From Bacteroidales bacterium (GTDB lineage Bacteria; Bacteroidota; Bacteroidia; Bacteroidales; JAIOZK01): a stretch of DNA of 64,000 nucleotides. The stretch is from positions 186,001 to 250,000 of the forward strand of contig JAIOZK010000001.1 in the NCBI GenBank assembly GCA_021740625.1, given 5' to 3'. The position numbers and the translations under genes were made by a program. Below the pieces are notes generated by a model. That model was not told where the DNA came from, ran no database searches, and worked only from the letters and a program-made list of their open reading frames with translations. This document shows, in pieces, positions 34,191-44,331 of the stretch; positions within the stretch are counted from its first letter, which is position 1; each line of letters opens with the position of its first letter.

Positions 34191-34600
34191 GTAGCCTGTT
34201 TGCAAAACAAAAGAATTGACAAGTCAGGAGGCAGGCAGACGGACAGGATCAAAAGGGCGCTTTATACATAAGCATGGGAATTTTTATTCAAATGGAACAT
34301 CAAAAAGTGGGTAATAATAAACTTGTGCGGACAATTCGCAATAGAGGCAATTCAGTAAAAACATGAGCAGAACAGGACTCAGTGCAGATTTCTTCATCCC
34401 CCATGTTTTACTATCATTACAATGCGTCATAATCAGGCAATGTTATAAAACGGGTGGGATGCATCCCTCAGCACGACCAATTCCTGTAAAAAATACAAAA
34501 TCTAAAGATACACAAACAAAACTTTGGGTATAAAAATAGTTGAATTCAAAAAAGCAATGATCTATTTATGCTTTTCTTATGAAATTAAAGACCATTCATA
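34191..34600. other. Non-coding stretch between the kinase and apbE
   Basis: No gene seen in any frame. On the minus strand a weak hairpin (AAAAGCA at 34575-34569 with TGCTTTT at 34556-34550, 12-base loop) ending in T residues may terminate apbE. Confidence 0.45.
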
Positions 34601-35596
34601 TCAACGGTACATCAAGCTCCTCATCCCCGAAGTCATATACGTTTGATTTTTACCTTCTTCATCCGAATAGATCAGGTAAACTTCCAGGTTTGCTTCATGT
34701 TCATTCAGGTAGTTCTTCGTCTTTTCCAGTCCCATCACCATGAATGCTGTTGCATAAGCGTCTGCAGTCATGCAGTCCGAAGCCAGAACGGTAGCACTAA
34801 GCAGGGAGTGTTGCACAGGATAACCGGTTTTGGGATCAAGGGTGTGTGAATATTTGATACCGTCTTCCACATAAAATTTCCGGTAACTGCCGGAGGTGGC
34901 CAGGGCTTTATCACGCAAAAATATTACGGCCTGAAGTTCCCGCGGGGCATTCATATCTTCTGCCGGTTTTTCGATACCCACTTTCCATTGCTCTCCACCC
35001 GGCTTGTTTCCTTCTGCATAAACCTCACCGCCGATATCCACCAGGAACCTGTCAATATCCTTTGAACGCAAGAAGTCAGCCAGCAGATCCACGGAATAAC
35101 CCTGGGCGATGGCATTAAAATCGAATTGTATCCTGGGATCGGATTTGATCACTTTCCCATTCGCAATCTTCACTTTTTCATAACCCACAAAATTTAGAAT
35201 GCTGTCGACAATATGCTGGTCCATCTTCATCTTATTCTGAAAGCCAAAGCCCCAGGCATTGATCAAAGGTCCCACCGTGAAATCAAAAGCCCCATGGGTT
35301 TTTTCTGCTACTTCAACGGATTTCTTAAAAATAACCATAAAGGGTTCGTTCAAATCTACGGTCGTATCTCCCCTGTTCACCCTCGACAAGATTGAATTTT
35401 CCACCCACATGGATGCCACCTGATCAAAATCTTTTAAAAGGGAATCAATCTCGTTTTGAAGATTTCGACCCTGCTTATCAAAGTATGTAAGGGCATAATA
35501 AGTTCCCTGGGCTTCGCCGGTGAAGGAGACTTTTTGGTGACTTTCACAGCATGACAATAAAAGAAAAATGATTATGAAATACAATAACCTCCACAT
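34601..35596 (-). CDS. apbE: FAD:protein FMN transferase (ApbE), lipoprotein
   Basis: 331 residues from ATG 35596; the TTG three codons upstream is rejected. A lipobox (LLYFIIIFLLLSCCES) anchors it in the periplasm. It contains the ApbE signatures: GTYYALTYFDKQGR, TVGPLINAWGFG, IQFDFNAIAQGYSVDLLADFL, FLVDIGGEVYAEG and TLDPKTGYPVQHSLLSATVL, with the Ala/Asp-rich MTADAYATAFMVMG near the end. ApbE links FMN through a phosphoester to Thr/Ser of extracytoplasmic targets, above all NqrB and NqrC of the Na+-pumping NADH:quinone reductase, whose operon lies 7 kb away. A good -7 box (TACTTTTG) precedes it. It is not in the same transcript as nqr. Confidence 0.96.
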   Translation of the reverse strand: MWRLLYFIIIFLLLSCCESHQKVSFTGEAQGTYYALTYFDKQGRNLQNEIDSLLKDFDQVASMWVENSILSRVNRGDTTVDLNEPFMVIFKKSVEVAEKTHGAFDFTVGPLINAWGFGFQNKMKMDQHIVDSILNFVGYEKVKIANGKVIKSDPRIQFDFNAIAQGYSVDLLADFLRSKDIDRFLVDIGGEVYAEGNKPGGEQWKVGIEKPAEDMNAPRELQAVIFLRDKALATSGSYRKFYVEDGIKYSHTLDPKTGYPVQHSLLSATVLASDCMTADAYATAFMVMGLEKTKNYLNEHEANLEVYLIYSDEEGKNQTYMTSGMRSLMYR

Positions 35597-35617
35597 AAAT
35601 GCCAAATTTTAATATGA

Positions 35618-35625
35618 CAAAAGTA
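35618..35625 (-). promoter_or_regulatory. -7 box of apbE
   Basis: On the minus strand TACTTTTG matches TAnnTTTG exactly, about 21 bases before ATG 35596. ATTG lies 18 bases upstream (35647-35644) as a weak -33. Confidence 0.6.
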
Positions 35626-36041
35626 TAAAAGTAATAGCTCTCAATTTCATAAAAGAAATGACAACAAGTTCTGCTTTTGTTATTATTTTTTATTTATAAT
35701 CATTCTTAATTTCATCCAACAGGGTTACTTTTTCCCTATTTCAGGAATAAATATATTTAGGGGTTGATAAAGAGCTTGCCGGGATCATTTAAACCAATAA
35801 AACCAAATATGCTCCATGCATCCCATAAATACATTGAATTCTGCTTTCTTTGTAGAGAGAGAGAGAGAGAATAGGAACCATGTTAGCGGAATAGAAAGCT
35901 TAAGAAGCGACAACAAAACCAATGAACTCAAACTAAGAAAATATTTGAGTTATTCTAAGATTTTTCCACCTTAGAGATTTAATAAAAAAAGCACGCCTTT
36001 ACATCTTCAATCAAATATGTTAAATTTAAATCTTAATTGTT
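35626..36041. other. Non-coding leader of the large T9SS gene
   Basis: AT-rich, no gene. It holds an (AG)8 microsatellite at 35854-35870 and two hairpins, AACTCAAA/TTTGAGTT (35925-35932 with 35944-35951) and TCTAAG/CTTAGA (35954-35959 with 35970-35975). These could shape the 5' end of the transcript. Confidence 0.55.
35854..35870. repeat. (AG)8 microsatellite
   Basis: Eight AG units plus an A, about 170 bases upstream of the start of the next T9SS gene. Slipped-strand length change could alter the spacing upstream of that gene. Confidence 0.8.
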
Positions 36042-39000
36042 ATGAAAAAGGTAATCAACATATTATTTCTATTGATTTTAGTGTATTCATATTGTTCAGG
36101 ACAAAGCGATATGTATCAGGATACTACTATAATCAATGATTCAACAATAATTGTCCAAAATTTTACCGAAATTGACAGTAGTTTTTTTTCAGAAAGAGTT
36201 GTCCATCTTAACAATACCATAATTGGCATCGCTAATTCTTTTGAGAGCATAAGAGAAAACAATTCAGATGGGAATGAATTTATTGAAAACATATCCATTC
36301 CTGAAAGTTATAGCAGCAGGCCTTATGATGGTGTATATAACCCCAATGACGACTGTTATTATTTGTATTGTGGTACAAGAGTTCTGCGGTTAAACGCAAA
36401 TACGTATGAGGTAACCTACACCTACGATATTTCTAATTATGGGATATTCGATGTGAACTCAACAAATTTACCTGATATACCAAACTTGAACAAAATTGCA
36501 TTGAATGAGACGGAAAATAAAATCTATTGTGTAACCGAATCGAATGAATTAATTAGCATAAACTGTAACAACCAGACAGTTAGCGACCCAATAACCGTAG
36601 ATTTTGATGATAATAATACCATTTCATCTGTCTATTATAATGAATACGCTGACAGGGTATACTGGATAATAAACACAACACTCTATCATAAAATGTTGGT
36701 CTTTGACGGCAATTTGGGTTATTATTTGGAGAAGTCCTATTCGTACGATATAATTAGTGTTTTGTTTAATAATAACGACCTTTTTTTAAGTAGCTCAAAT
36801 TCTGTTCAATGGTACAATGCATCCAATTTGCAATATATAAATTCATATAATCATGGAAATGCGTCAACAGGAACCGTTATGGTTATTAATCCCAATAACT
36901 CGAAACTTTATGTTTATTATAAAGAAACTTACGGTGATAATGTAATTGATATAATATACGTATCTCCTGATAATTTTCAATTAATAGATCAGGTCACAGA
37001 TTTACCAATTATTGATGCAATAGATGGAGCTTATGATCAGCAAAACAATTTGGTTTTTTTTGGTGGAGTGGCACAACAAAACAGTGGGATAGTGTTCTTA
37101 ATTGATAATCTTCACGATGTTATCGGTACTTATAGTGTTCCCTTGGTAATGCGGATTACATATAACAACAACAATGGGCTTACCTATGCCTCCGGAACCT
37201 ATATAACCTCATTTTCCGGTAATAATTTTTTAGGTACTATAGGTATAGATGCACTTGCGGATGAAATCGTCGTAAATGAATCCAATAATGATATCGGAGT
37301 AGTAAGCATTGACGGGGGATCAACCCGAATCTTTGATCATTCGCTTTCATTTGTTTCCAATAAAAATCTTGGTTCAAGAATTTGTTACGGAAGCCTTGCC
37401 GAATCCCTAAACAAATCATTATGGTTAAACAGCCTTTCCTACAGTAGCTTTGGGACTGCCACACTGATTGATCATAACACAGGTGAATATCATAATTTTA
37501 CAATTGGGGCATGGTTAAATTCACTGGCTTATAATGAAGAAAATATGAAGTTCTTTGTTGGATTTAATCACGATTATTTAGGCAGAGGTGTTAGTGTAAT
37601 TGATGCTGAGAATAATACCTTGATAACTACATTTAATGATCTTCATCCCGTAGGCATTTATTCTTCAGGCGATTATGCTTATATCGGGTCCAATAACAAA
37701 ATTCATATCATCAATGCGAATAACTTAAACGTAAATACGCTCGAACCCTCTGGCAACTACAGAGTAAAACATTTTGTTGAAGATGAGGAAAATGTATATG
37801 CGCTTGCCTATAATACTTCGCTCCCGTCAGGTAACAAGGTAATTGCTATCAGAAAATCGGATCATACGGTTATTGCCGAGGTGCCTGTCGATCAATGGGC
37901 ATACGATATTTGTATTGACACGGATAGGGGTAAGATTTATGTGATAAGTTATCAGAGCAATAACATCAATATCATAAACACAAATGATTTTAGCAGTACA
38001 GACTGGTTGTTTGCTGGGCAGTTCTATCCCAACGAAATCGAGTTCTGTTCCAGGGATAATCTTTTGTTTTGCAGAGGAAAAGATGTAAACTATAATGAAT
38101 CTGTAATCCTTGTTTTGGATTGTAGCGACAACTCCCAAAAGGGAGTATTAAACTATTCAGGAATGAATATGAAATATAATGAATCTAACAACTGTTTATA
38201 TGTTCAGGGGTATGTAAGAAATAATAATACAAGTGAATTGTATTGCAGGGTCATTCATTGTTCAACATTGGAAATCATTGATGATATTTATTTGCATCAA
38301 AATGCCGAAGGATATATTTTCTCTTTTTTGGAGGCTGGTGATATATTGTATAATACGACTACCAACGAAATCTATATTCCAAACCAAGGCTTAAGCAATT
38401 TCAGCATCATCCAATGCTCCGATGATATTCTTCCCTTGCAGGAAGACCGCGACGGCTGGACCTGGCTCTCCTTCCCACGCCTCAACAGAACCGGAAATCA
38501 GGGTGTGCCCGTTGACGACGTGCTGGGCAATGATGCCGGCGGCAACAGCCTTATTTTACCGGGTGATTATTTTGATGGCGATTTTAAAACAAGGCCCCAG
38601 AATAGCGAATTCATGGATTATGCAGAGTTTAATTATGATAATGATGTATGGGTTCCTGATCAAAATGATCCCTTAAATGAAGTAAAAAGTACCTATGGCT
38701 ATAAAATCTACCTTGATCCCGATCAGGAATATGTCAGGTTGCAGGGCAGCATGCTGGACCATGATCACCCGGATGCCTATATCGAATTGCATGAAGATTA
38801 TGAAGACAACTGGACAGGTTACTGGCTTCCCGAAAGACAAGACCCTTTCGATGCCATACCACAGTGGGTTTTGGATGAACTGACTTCATTCAAATCGCAA
38901 AGCTGGGCCTGTGCCAAATACTGGGGAGATGGCATTCCAGAGCCCTACTGGCTATGCGCCACACAAAAAGATGATATTATGCTTTCATATGGTGATATGG

Positions 39001-39716
39001 TGGTGATGGAAACCGGTACCGATCTTACTTTCCAATGGAATCGTTATGGAAGCGGGAACAATGATGACGGGCGTTCAGCACCCGAACAATACCAGTATAC
39101 AGAGCAATCCGATTACACCTCTCTTTTTGTCGAATTGGATACTACGGAAAACCCACAAGAGATGGGAGCTTTTGTGGGAGATAGCTGCGTGGGTGCAACC
39201 AAAGTGCTGGAAAATGATACACTGGTGCTGATCCCGGCTTATACCGATGGCTTAAGCGGGGATATTACATTTCAGGAGTATTATGGAACCAAGGCGACTT
39301 CTGCCAAAAGAGATGATTATTATGTAAACACTTTCATATCGGGTAAATGGGAAAAGCGAAACATACATACAAAGGAGAACAATGATTTTTACCTGATATC
39401 CCTTAAGGGAAAGAAAAACAATGTACATATTCCCCAAGAAAGCTCCTTTGGATTAAGCTGCTTTCCGAACCCCGTATCTGCAACATGCAGGATTTCATAT
39501 ACCCTGCCCTCGGAACAGCATGTAAGACTTGAGGTATGTGATATTTTCGGAAATACTGTAGCTGTGATCAGAGATGGATTAAACAAGTCCGGGGATTATG
39601 AATTAACGTGGAAAGCTGTATATTCTTCAGGTCAAAAATTACCTGCAGGAGTATATATCATACAATTGAAAGTAAATGGAAGAACGGAAAAAACAAAGAT
39701 CGTGATCGGCGGATAA
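36042..39716 (+). CDS. Large T9SS cargo protein: beta-propeller N-terminus fused to a conserved C-terminal module
   Basis: 1224 residues with a signal peptide (KKVINILFLLILVYSYCSG). Residues about 80-790 are repeating propeller-like blades of the YncE type (for example NKIYCVTESNELISINCNNQ, RGKIYVISYQSNNINIINTN). From about 795 the sequence changes to a GWTWLSFPRLNRTGNQGVPV module seen in other Bacteroidota secreted proteins, with Asp/Asn-rich loops and many Trp. It ends in a T9SS sorting signal (CFPNPVSATCRISYTLPSEQ ... LPAGVYIIQLKV). The first two-thirds are strikingly AT-rich (AAT, TAT and ATA codons), the last third is GC-richer like the neighbouring genes, so the gene is a mosaic. Expected at the cell surface; ligand unknown. 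Confidence 0.88.
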   Translation: MKKVINILFLLILVYSYCSGQSDMYQDTTIINDSTIIVQNFTEIDSSFFSERVVHLNNTIIGIANSFESIRENNSDGNEFIENISIPESYSSRPYDGVYNPNDDCYYLYCGTRVLRLNANTYEVTYTYDISNYGIFDVNSTNLPDIPNLNKIALNETENKIYCVTESNELISINCNNQTVSDPITVDFDDNNTISSVYYNEYADRVYWIINTTLYHKMLVFDGNLGYYLEKSYSYDIISVLFNNNDLFLSSSNSVQWYNASNLQYINSYNHGNASTGTVMVINPNNSKLYVYYKETYGDNVIDIIYVSPDNFQLIDQVTDLPIIDAIDGAYDQQNNLVFFGGVAQQNSGIVFLIDNLHDVIGTYSVPLVMRITYNNNNGLTYASGTYITSFSGNNFLGTIGIDALADEIVVNESNNDIGVVSIDGGSTRIFDHSLSFVSNKNLGSRICYGSLAESLNKSLWLNSLSYSSFGTATLIDHNTGEYHNFTIGAWLNSLAYNEENMKFFVGFNHDYLGRGVSVIDAENNTLITTFNDLHPVGIYSSGDYAYIGSNNKIHIINANNLNVNTLEPSGNYRVKHFVEDEENVYALAYNTSLPSGNKVIAIRKSDHTVIAEVPVDQWAYDICIDTDRGKIYVISYQSNNINIINTNDFSSTDWLFAGQFYPNEIEFCSRDNLLFCRGKDVNYNESVILVLDCSDNSQKGVLNYSGMNMKYNESNNCLYVQGYVRNNNTSELYCRVIHCSTLEIIDDIYLHQNAEGYIFSFLEAGDILYNTTTNEIYIPNQGLSNFSIIQCSDDILPLQEDRDGWTWLSFPRLNRTGNQGVPVDDVLGNDAGGNSLILPGDYFDGDFKTRPQNSEFMDYAEFNYDNDVWVPDQNDPLNEVKSTYGYKIYLDPDQEYVRLQGSMLDHDHPDAYIELHEDYEDNWTGYWLPERQDPFDAIPQWVLDELTSFKSQSWACAKYWGDGIPEPYWLCATQKDDIMLSYGDMVVMETGTDLTFQWNRYGSGNNDDGRSAPEQYQYTEQSDYTSLFVELDTTENPQEMGAFVGDSCVGATKVLENDTLVLIPAYTDGLSGDITFQEYYGTKATSAKRDDYYVNTFISGKWEKRNIHTKENNDFYLISLKGKKNNVHIPQESSFGLSCFPNPVSATCRISYTLPSEQHVRLEVCDIFGNTVAVIRDGLNKSGDYELTWKAVYSSGQKLPAGVYIIQLKVNGRTEKTKIVIGG

Positions 39717-39794
39717 ATATGAATCCGGCAGTTTCAGCTATCGGGCATAAAACCTCTTGGCTGAAACTGCCTTACAAAATTTAACAAAATCCTT

Positions 39795-42182
39795 ATGAAA
39801 CAATTGATGGCCATAGTATATGTTTTGATAAGCCTGCAAGCCGCATCGCAGATCATTACAGTGAAACAGGACGGAAGCGGGGATTTTACGATCATACAGG
39901 ATGGCATAGATGCCGCAACCTCCGGAGATACCATACTGGTGTATCCCGGAACCTATTATGAGAATTTGAAGATCATTGATAAGAACCTTGTACTGGGAAG
40001 CCTGACCCTGACCACGGGAGATGAATCTTATATCAATCAAACCATCATTGACGGAAATCAACTTAGCTGTTGTATCAATATTACCGATAATACAGAAAAA
40101 AACACAATCTGTGGTTTTACAATGCAAAATGGCAATGGTTATAAGTTTGAGCCTAACGATAGACATAGCTATGGCGGAGGATTGTACATAAGAGAATCTG
40201 ATATTGATATTCATCATTGTGTAGTCAAGAATAATTTTTCATTTGGACATGGCGGGGGAGTCTTCATTTATGAATCTAATGTTAATATTTTTTGTTGTTC
40301 AATTGACCAAAATAATGCTTTCTATGGTGGAGGGGGTGGTATTAGTGTAGGGTATTCCGATATATACCTTTCTAATGCTACGGTTAAAAGGAATTATTGC
40401 AGTGGTCATGGAGGAGGAATAGCTTTTGTTTCTACAAATTTCATATGGGATACTTTGAACCGTTGCAATATTTACCTGAACCATGGCACAACAGGTACTG
40501 ATATAAGCAAGGGTGTCAATTGCCCTCCCCTCCACCTGGTTGTGGATACTTTCACAGTTGCCGATCCTGACAGGTACTATGTAATTTCAACTTTACCTTA
40601 CAGGTACCCTGTTAATGATGTTACCTATGAAATCAATGCCTGGGTTGTAGAAAGGGAAAACCAAAATCTTTATATTGATCCGGTCAGTGGCAACAACGAA
40701 AATTCAGGCCTAACACCAGATGAACCTTTAAAAAATATAAATTATGCCCTGTTAAAAATTGTGTCCGATAGCATTGATCCTAAAAGCATTTACCTGGCAG
40801 ATGGTGTATATTCTCTCGCAAGCGGAGAAAAATTCCCGATGCCCCTCCGCCATTATGTTTCCCTTATCGGGGAAAGCCGTGATTCCACCATCATCGATGC
40901 ACAGGATACAGCCTATCATTTTGAAGGAAACCCCTGGACAAAAAATTATTCCATCAAAAATCTGACACTTTCCAATGGAAATGCAAATAAGGTGGATGCT
41001 TACCAGGGCTCGATCGGCCTTTTTGACAATGACAACATCACTTTTGAAAACCTGCTGGTTTATGATAATAAAGGAAAAAGTGCCAGTGCTATTGGGATTG
41101 GCAACTCAAACAATGTGCTGTTCAAAAATGTAGATTTTGTTGAAAATGAAGGACAGGCATCCCTTGGATTTGGTATCAGCTATGGAAATGAGCAATTAAC
41201 TGAATTTTATGATACTGCCCATATCATAAATTGCCGCTTCGTTGGAAATACAGGCGACCCCGATGATCCGGAAATTGTCGGAAGCGCTTTTTCAACCAGC
41301 GGAATGGATCTTACCAGAGATTCACTTGTTTGCTACCTGACCAACTGCCTTTTCTACGAAAATGTATGCGAGTTGCCCCCTCCCCCGGTAGGATTGGGTC
41401 GCGCAAGCCTTGGTGCGGAGAATGCCAGGGTAAATATGCTAAATTGTACCCTTGGAAATAATTTTACGGAGAATTTTGCCGGGGCCAATATGGGTGTTGT
41501 GGGAAAGGGTGAATTAAACGTCTATAATTCCATCATGTACGACAATGATTATGCGGAATTTTACATGGCCACAGATCCCGGCTTTGGGCCGCCTGCCCTG
41601 AATATTTACAACTCCATTGTGGAGGGAGGCGAAGAAAACATTAGGATCTATACCAATAATTACCATTTACATTATGATTCAAGCAATATGAACACGGATC
41701 CTTTGTGGGACACCACAGGCTTTTTTCCTTACGCCCCCACTTATGGTTCGCCCTGTATCAATGCTGGCACTACAGATTTACCCGAGGGATGGGAAATACC
41801 CGAAACCGACTTGGTGGGCAACCCCCGCGTTTACGATGGACAAATAGACATGGGTGCCTATGAGTTTGGCCCCTGGGTGGGCGCGGATTATCGTCCACCA
41901 GTGCCTCCAAAACCACAACTCTCAGCCAGCCCCAACCCCTTCCACCACGAAACCCGCATCCGCTACCATAGCAAAGAAAAAGGCAAACAAAGTATATTTG
42001 TGTATGACATTGGTGGAAATGTCGTGGCCACTGTAATGGACATCACAGGCCAGCCCGGCCGTGGCGAGATCATCTGGAACGGAAGAAACGACTACGGCCG
42101 AATGCTTCCCGCCGGGCTCTATGTAGTGGAGTTTGTGGTAAATGAGGAAAGCAAAGGGAGCGTGAAGGTGGTGAAGAAGTGA
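39795..42182 (+). CDS. T9SS-sorted right-handed beta-helix protein
   Basis: 795 residues. A short signal peptide (MKQLMAIVYVLISLQAASQ) leads straight into beta-helix coils: TVKQDGSGDFTIIQDGIDAA is the pectin-esterase-like start, then RHSYGGGLYIRESDIDIHHC, FGHGGGVFIYESNVN and SGHGGGIAFVSTNF. A second helix follows (SLIGESRDSTIIDAQDTAYH onward) and VGNPRVYDGQIDMGAYEFGP closes it. The end (SASPNPFHHETRIRYHSKEK ... LPAGLYVVEFVVNEESKGS) is a FlgD-like T9SS sorting tail. No catalytic pair of a pectin esterase or lyase stands out, so function is open. Domain order and several segments (IYLN...TGxDI...DTFTV) match the protein at 27840-31163. Part of the first helix (about 40080-40440) is AT-rich. Lies 78 bases after the preceding T9SS gene and may be co-transcribed. 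Confidence 0.9.
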   Translation: MKQLMAIVYVLISLQAASQIITVKQDGSGDFTIIQDGIDAATSGDTILVYPGTYYENLKIIDKNLVLGSLTLTTGDESYINQTIIDGNQLSCCINITDNTEKNTICGFTMQNGNGYKFEPNDRHSYGGGLYIRESDIDIHHCVVKNNFSFGHGGGVFIYESNVNIFCCSIDQNNAFYGGGGGISVGYSDIYLSNATVKRNYCSGHGGGIAFVSTNFIWDTLNRCNIYLNHGTTGTDISKGVNCPPLHLVVDTFTVADPDRYYVISTLPYRYPVNDVTYEINAWVVERENQNLYIDPVSGNNENSGLTPDEPLKNINYALLKIVSDSIDPKSIYLADGVYSLASGEKFPMPLRHYVSLIGESRDSTIIDAQDTAYHFEGNPWTKNYSIKNLTLSNGNANKVDAYQGSIGLFDNDNITFENLLVYDNKGKSASAIGIGNSNNVLFKNVDFVENEGQASLGFGISYGNEQLTEFYDTAHIINCRFVGNTGDPDDPEIVGSAFSTSGMDLTRDSLVCYLTNCLFYENVCELPPPPVGLGRASLGAENARVNMLNCTLGNNFTENFAGANMGVVGKGELNVYNSIMYDNDYAEFYMATDPGFGPPALNIYNSIVEGGEENIRIYTNNYHLHYDSSNMNTDPLWDTTGFFPYAPTYGSPCINAGTTDLPEGWEIPETDLVGNPRVYDGQIDMGAYEFGPWVGADYRPPVPPKPQLSASPNPFHHETRIRYHSKEKGKQSIFVYDIGGNVVATVMDITGQPGRGEIIWNGRNDYGRMLPAGLYVVEFVVNEESKGSVKVVKK

Positions 42183-42189
42183 GGAGATG

Positions 42190-42270
42190 GTCATTTGGCA
42201 TTAGTCATTGGGCATTGGTGGCTTGCATGACAAATGACTGATGACCAATGACAAATGACAAATAACAAAT
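42190..42270. repeat. Inverted filler repeat (ATGACAAATGAC type)
   Basis: GTCATTTGGCATTAGTCATT on the left is matched in inverse by ACCAATGACAAATGACAAAT on the right (42239 onward). The same ATGACC/ATGACAAA words occur near 27791. Confidence 0.6.
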
Positions 42271-42307
42271 GAGGAAAACATCCACCTTTGTATAAGTGCT
42301 ATGATTT

Positions 42308-42338
42308 ATAAAAAAAAGCCGGAACTTCTCCCGGCTTT
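42308..42338 (-). terminator. Rho-independent terminator of the nqr operon
   Basis: On the minus strand AAAGCCGG (42338-42331) pairs with CCGGCTTT (42322-42315), loop of 8, then five or more T residues. Confidence 0.88.
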
Positions 42339-42359
42339 CAAAATGTTTATCAAATAATC

Positions 42360-43619
42360 TTATCCTCCAAAATCGTCAAAGGCGATCATTTCTTCCGGTA
42401 CGCCGTAATCATCCAGCATTTTGAGCACTGCCTGGTTCATCATGGGCGGACCACAGAAATAATATTCTATTTCTTCCGGTTCGGGGTGATCCTTCAGGTA
42501 TTCATCGATCACCATGTTATGAATGAAGCCTGTATATCCATTCCAGTTATCTTCCGGCAGGGGTTCCGAAAGGGCGATATGGAATGAGAAGTTCGGAAAC
42601 TCTTTTTCGATCTCCCTGAACTCATCTATATAAAACAGCTCTCTCATGGAACGTCCGCCATACCAGTAGGTAACCTTCCTGTCAGTAGTTCTCAGGGTGT
42701 GGAACAAATGGAAGATGTGTGAGCGCAAAGGTGCCATACCGGCACCACCGCCGATGTACATCATTTCGCGTTTGGTATCCTTGATGAAGAACTCACCATA
42801 AGGACCTGATACTGTGACCTTGTCGCCGGGTTTCCTGGAAAAGATATAAGAAGAGCAAATCCCCGGGTTCACGTTCATGAACTGGTTTTTCTTCTTATCC
42901 CAGGGTGGCGTTGCAATACGGATGTTCAGCTTTACGATATTCCCTTCAGCAGGATGGTTGGCCATGGAATAGGCACGGAAAATGGGTTCGGGATTTTTCA
43001 TCTTGAGATCCCACATATTGAATTTATCCCAATCTTCTCTATATTCCTTCTCTACTTTAATATCCTTATAATCCACTTCACATTTGGGCACATCGATTTG
43101 AATATAACCACCCGGCTGGAAGTCGAGATTTTCCCCTTCGGGCAATTTCACCACAAATTCCTTGATAAAGGTGGAAACATTATCGTTCGAAACCACTTCG
43201 CATTCCCATTTCTTGATACCAAAGATCTCTTTGGGGACACCGATCTTCATATCCTGGCGTACTTTCACCTGACAACCGAGGCGCCAGTTATTCTGCTGTT
43301 CTTTCCTGGTAAAATAACCTTTTTCTGTCGGAAGGATGGATCCGCCCCCATCGAACACCTGGCATTTGCACATGGCGCATGTACCTCCTCCACCGCAGGC
43401 TGAAGGCAGGTAGATGTCCTCATTCGACAAGGTTGACAATAAGGTGGAACCGGGATCCACTTCCAGTTCCTTTTCATCATTGATGGTAATTTTTACCTTG
43501 CCCTGGGGGGTAAGCTTTTTTCTTGCGTAGAGCAACCCCCCTACCAGCAAAAGGATGATCAGCATAAACACGATAATGCTGGCAAGTATTACGATTCCGG
43601 TGCTAACTACTAATGTCAT
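42360..43619 (-). CDS. nqrF: Na+-translocating NADH:quinone reductase subunit F
   Basis: 419 residues (about 407 in Vibrio). One N-terminal transmembrane helix, then a 2Fe-2S ferredoxin domain with ligands Cys75, Cys81, Cys84 and Cys116 ([14 protein letters not shown] ... WRLGCQ), then a ferredoxin-reductase part: [13 protein letters not shown] binds FAD and [16 protein letters not shown] and [17 protein letters not shown] bind NADH. NqrF takes electrons from NADH at the cytoplasmic face and passes them to NqrC, NqrB and quinone while Na+ is pumped out. Last gene of the six-gene operon, directly before a terminator. Confidence 0.98.
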   Translation of the reverse strand: MTLVVSTGIVILASIIVFMLIILLLVGGLLYARKKLTPQGKVKITINDEKELEVDPGSTLLSTLSNEDIYLPSACGGGGTCAMCKCQVFDGGGSILPTEKGYFTRKEQQNNWRLGCQVKVRQDMKIGVPKEIFGIKKWECEVVSNDNVSTFIKEFVVKLPEGENLDFQPGGYIQIDVPKCEVDYKDIKVEKEYREDWDKFNMWDLKMKNPEPIFRAYSMANHPAEGNIVKLNIRIATPPWDKKKNQFMNVNPGICSSYIFSRKPGDKVTVSGPYGEFFIKDTKREMMYIGGGAGMAPLRSHIFHLFHTLRTTDRKVTYWYGGRSMRELFYIDEFREIEKEFPNFSFHIALSEPLPEDNWNGYTGFIHNMVIDEYLKDHPEPEEIEYYFCGPPMMNQAVLKMLDDYGVPEEMIAFDDFGG

Positions 43620-43646
43620 ATCGTTTTACAGATTTCCGTTAATGAT

Positions 43647-44264
43647 TTATAATTTAATACCCAGAAAACTCATGAAAGCAATTCCCATCAAACCTGTGAT
43701 AATAAATGTGATACCCAGTCCCCTGAGCGGTGCCGGCACATTTGAATATCTGATCTTTTCCCTGATGGCAGCGATGCCAACGATGGCCAGGAACCAGCCC
43801 ACACCTGAGCCAAGTCCGAAGGATACAGCCTGCGCAATATTGGGATATTCTCTTTCCTGCATAAAAAGTGAACCTCCCAGGATGGCACAGTTCACTGCGA
43901 TGAGGGGCAGGAAAATACCCAGAGAGTTATATAGGCTTGGTGAGAACTTCTCAACGATCATCTCAACCAGTTGCACCATGGAAGCGATCACAGCAATGAA
44001 CATGATGAAAGTCAGAAAGCTCAGATCAACTTCTGCAAACTCCGGACTAATCCATGCCAGTGCTCCGGGTGCCAGCAGGTACTGGTTGATCAGGTAATCG
44101 ATCGGTACGGTGATACCCAAAACAAAAATAACAGCAAACCCAAGTCCCACGGATGTTTGAACGGTCTTTGATACCGCCAGGTAAGAACACATACCCAGGA
44201 AGTAGGCAAAAACCATGTTGTCAATAAAGATCGACTTGACGAATATGTTAAAGATTTCTTGCAT
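43647..44264 (-). CDS. nqrE: Na+-translocating NADH:quinone reductase subunit E
   Basis: 205 residues, all hydrophobic helices (about six). Contains the family segments [20 protein letters not shown] and [19 protein letters not shown], the latter with the Cys that, together with one from NqrD, holds an iron centre in the membrane. Inverted topology relative to NqrD, as in the Rnf homologues. Lies 27 bases upstream of nqrF. Confidence 0.97.
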   Translation of the reverse strand: MQEIFNIFVKSIFIDNMVFAYFLGMCSYLAVSKTVQTSVGLGFAVIFVLGITVPIDYLINQYLLAPGALAWISPEFAEVDLSFLTFIMFIAVIASMVQLVEMIVEKFSPSLYNSLGIFLPLIAVNCAILGGSLFMQEREYPNIAQAVSFGLGSGVGWFLAIVGIAAIREKIRYSNVPAPLRGLGITFIITGLMGIAFMSFLGIKL

Positions 44265-44331
44265 AATTTAGATATTTCAAAACAATTTCACCCAATTATT
44301 TGTTTCCGATTATTTTCCAGCATCCAGGCAT

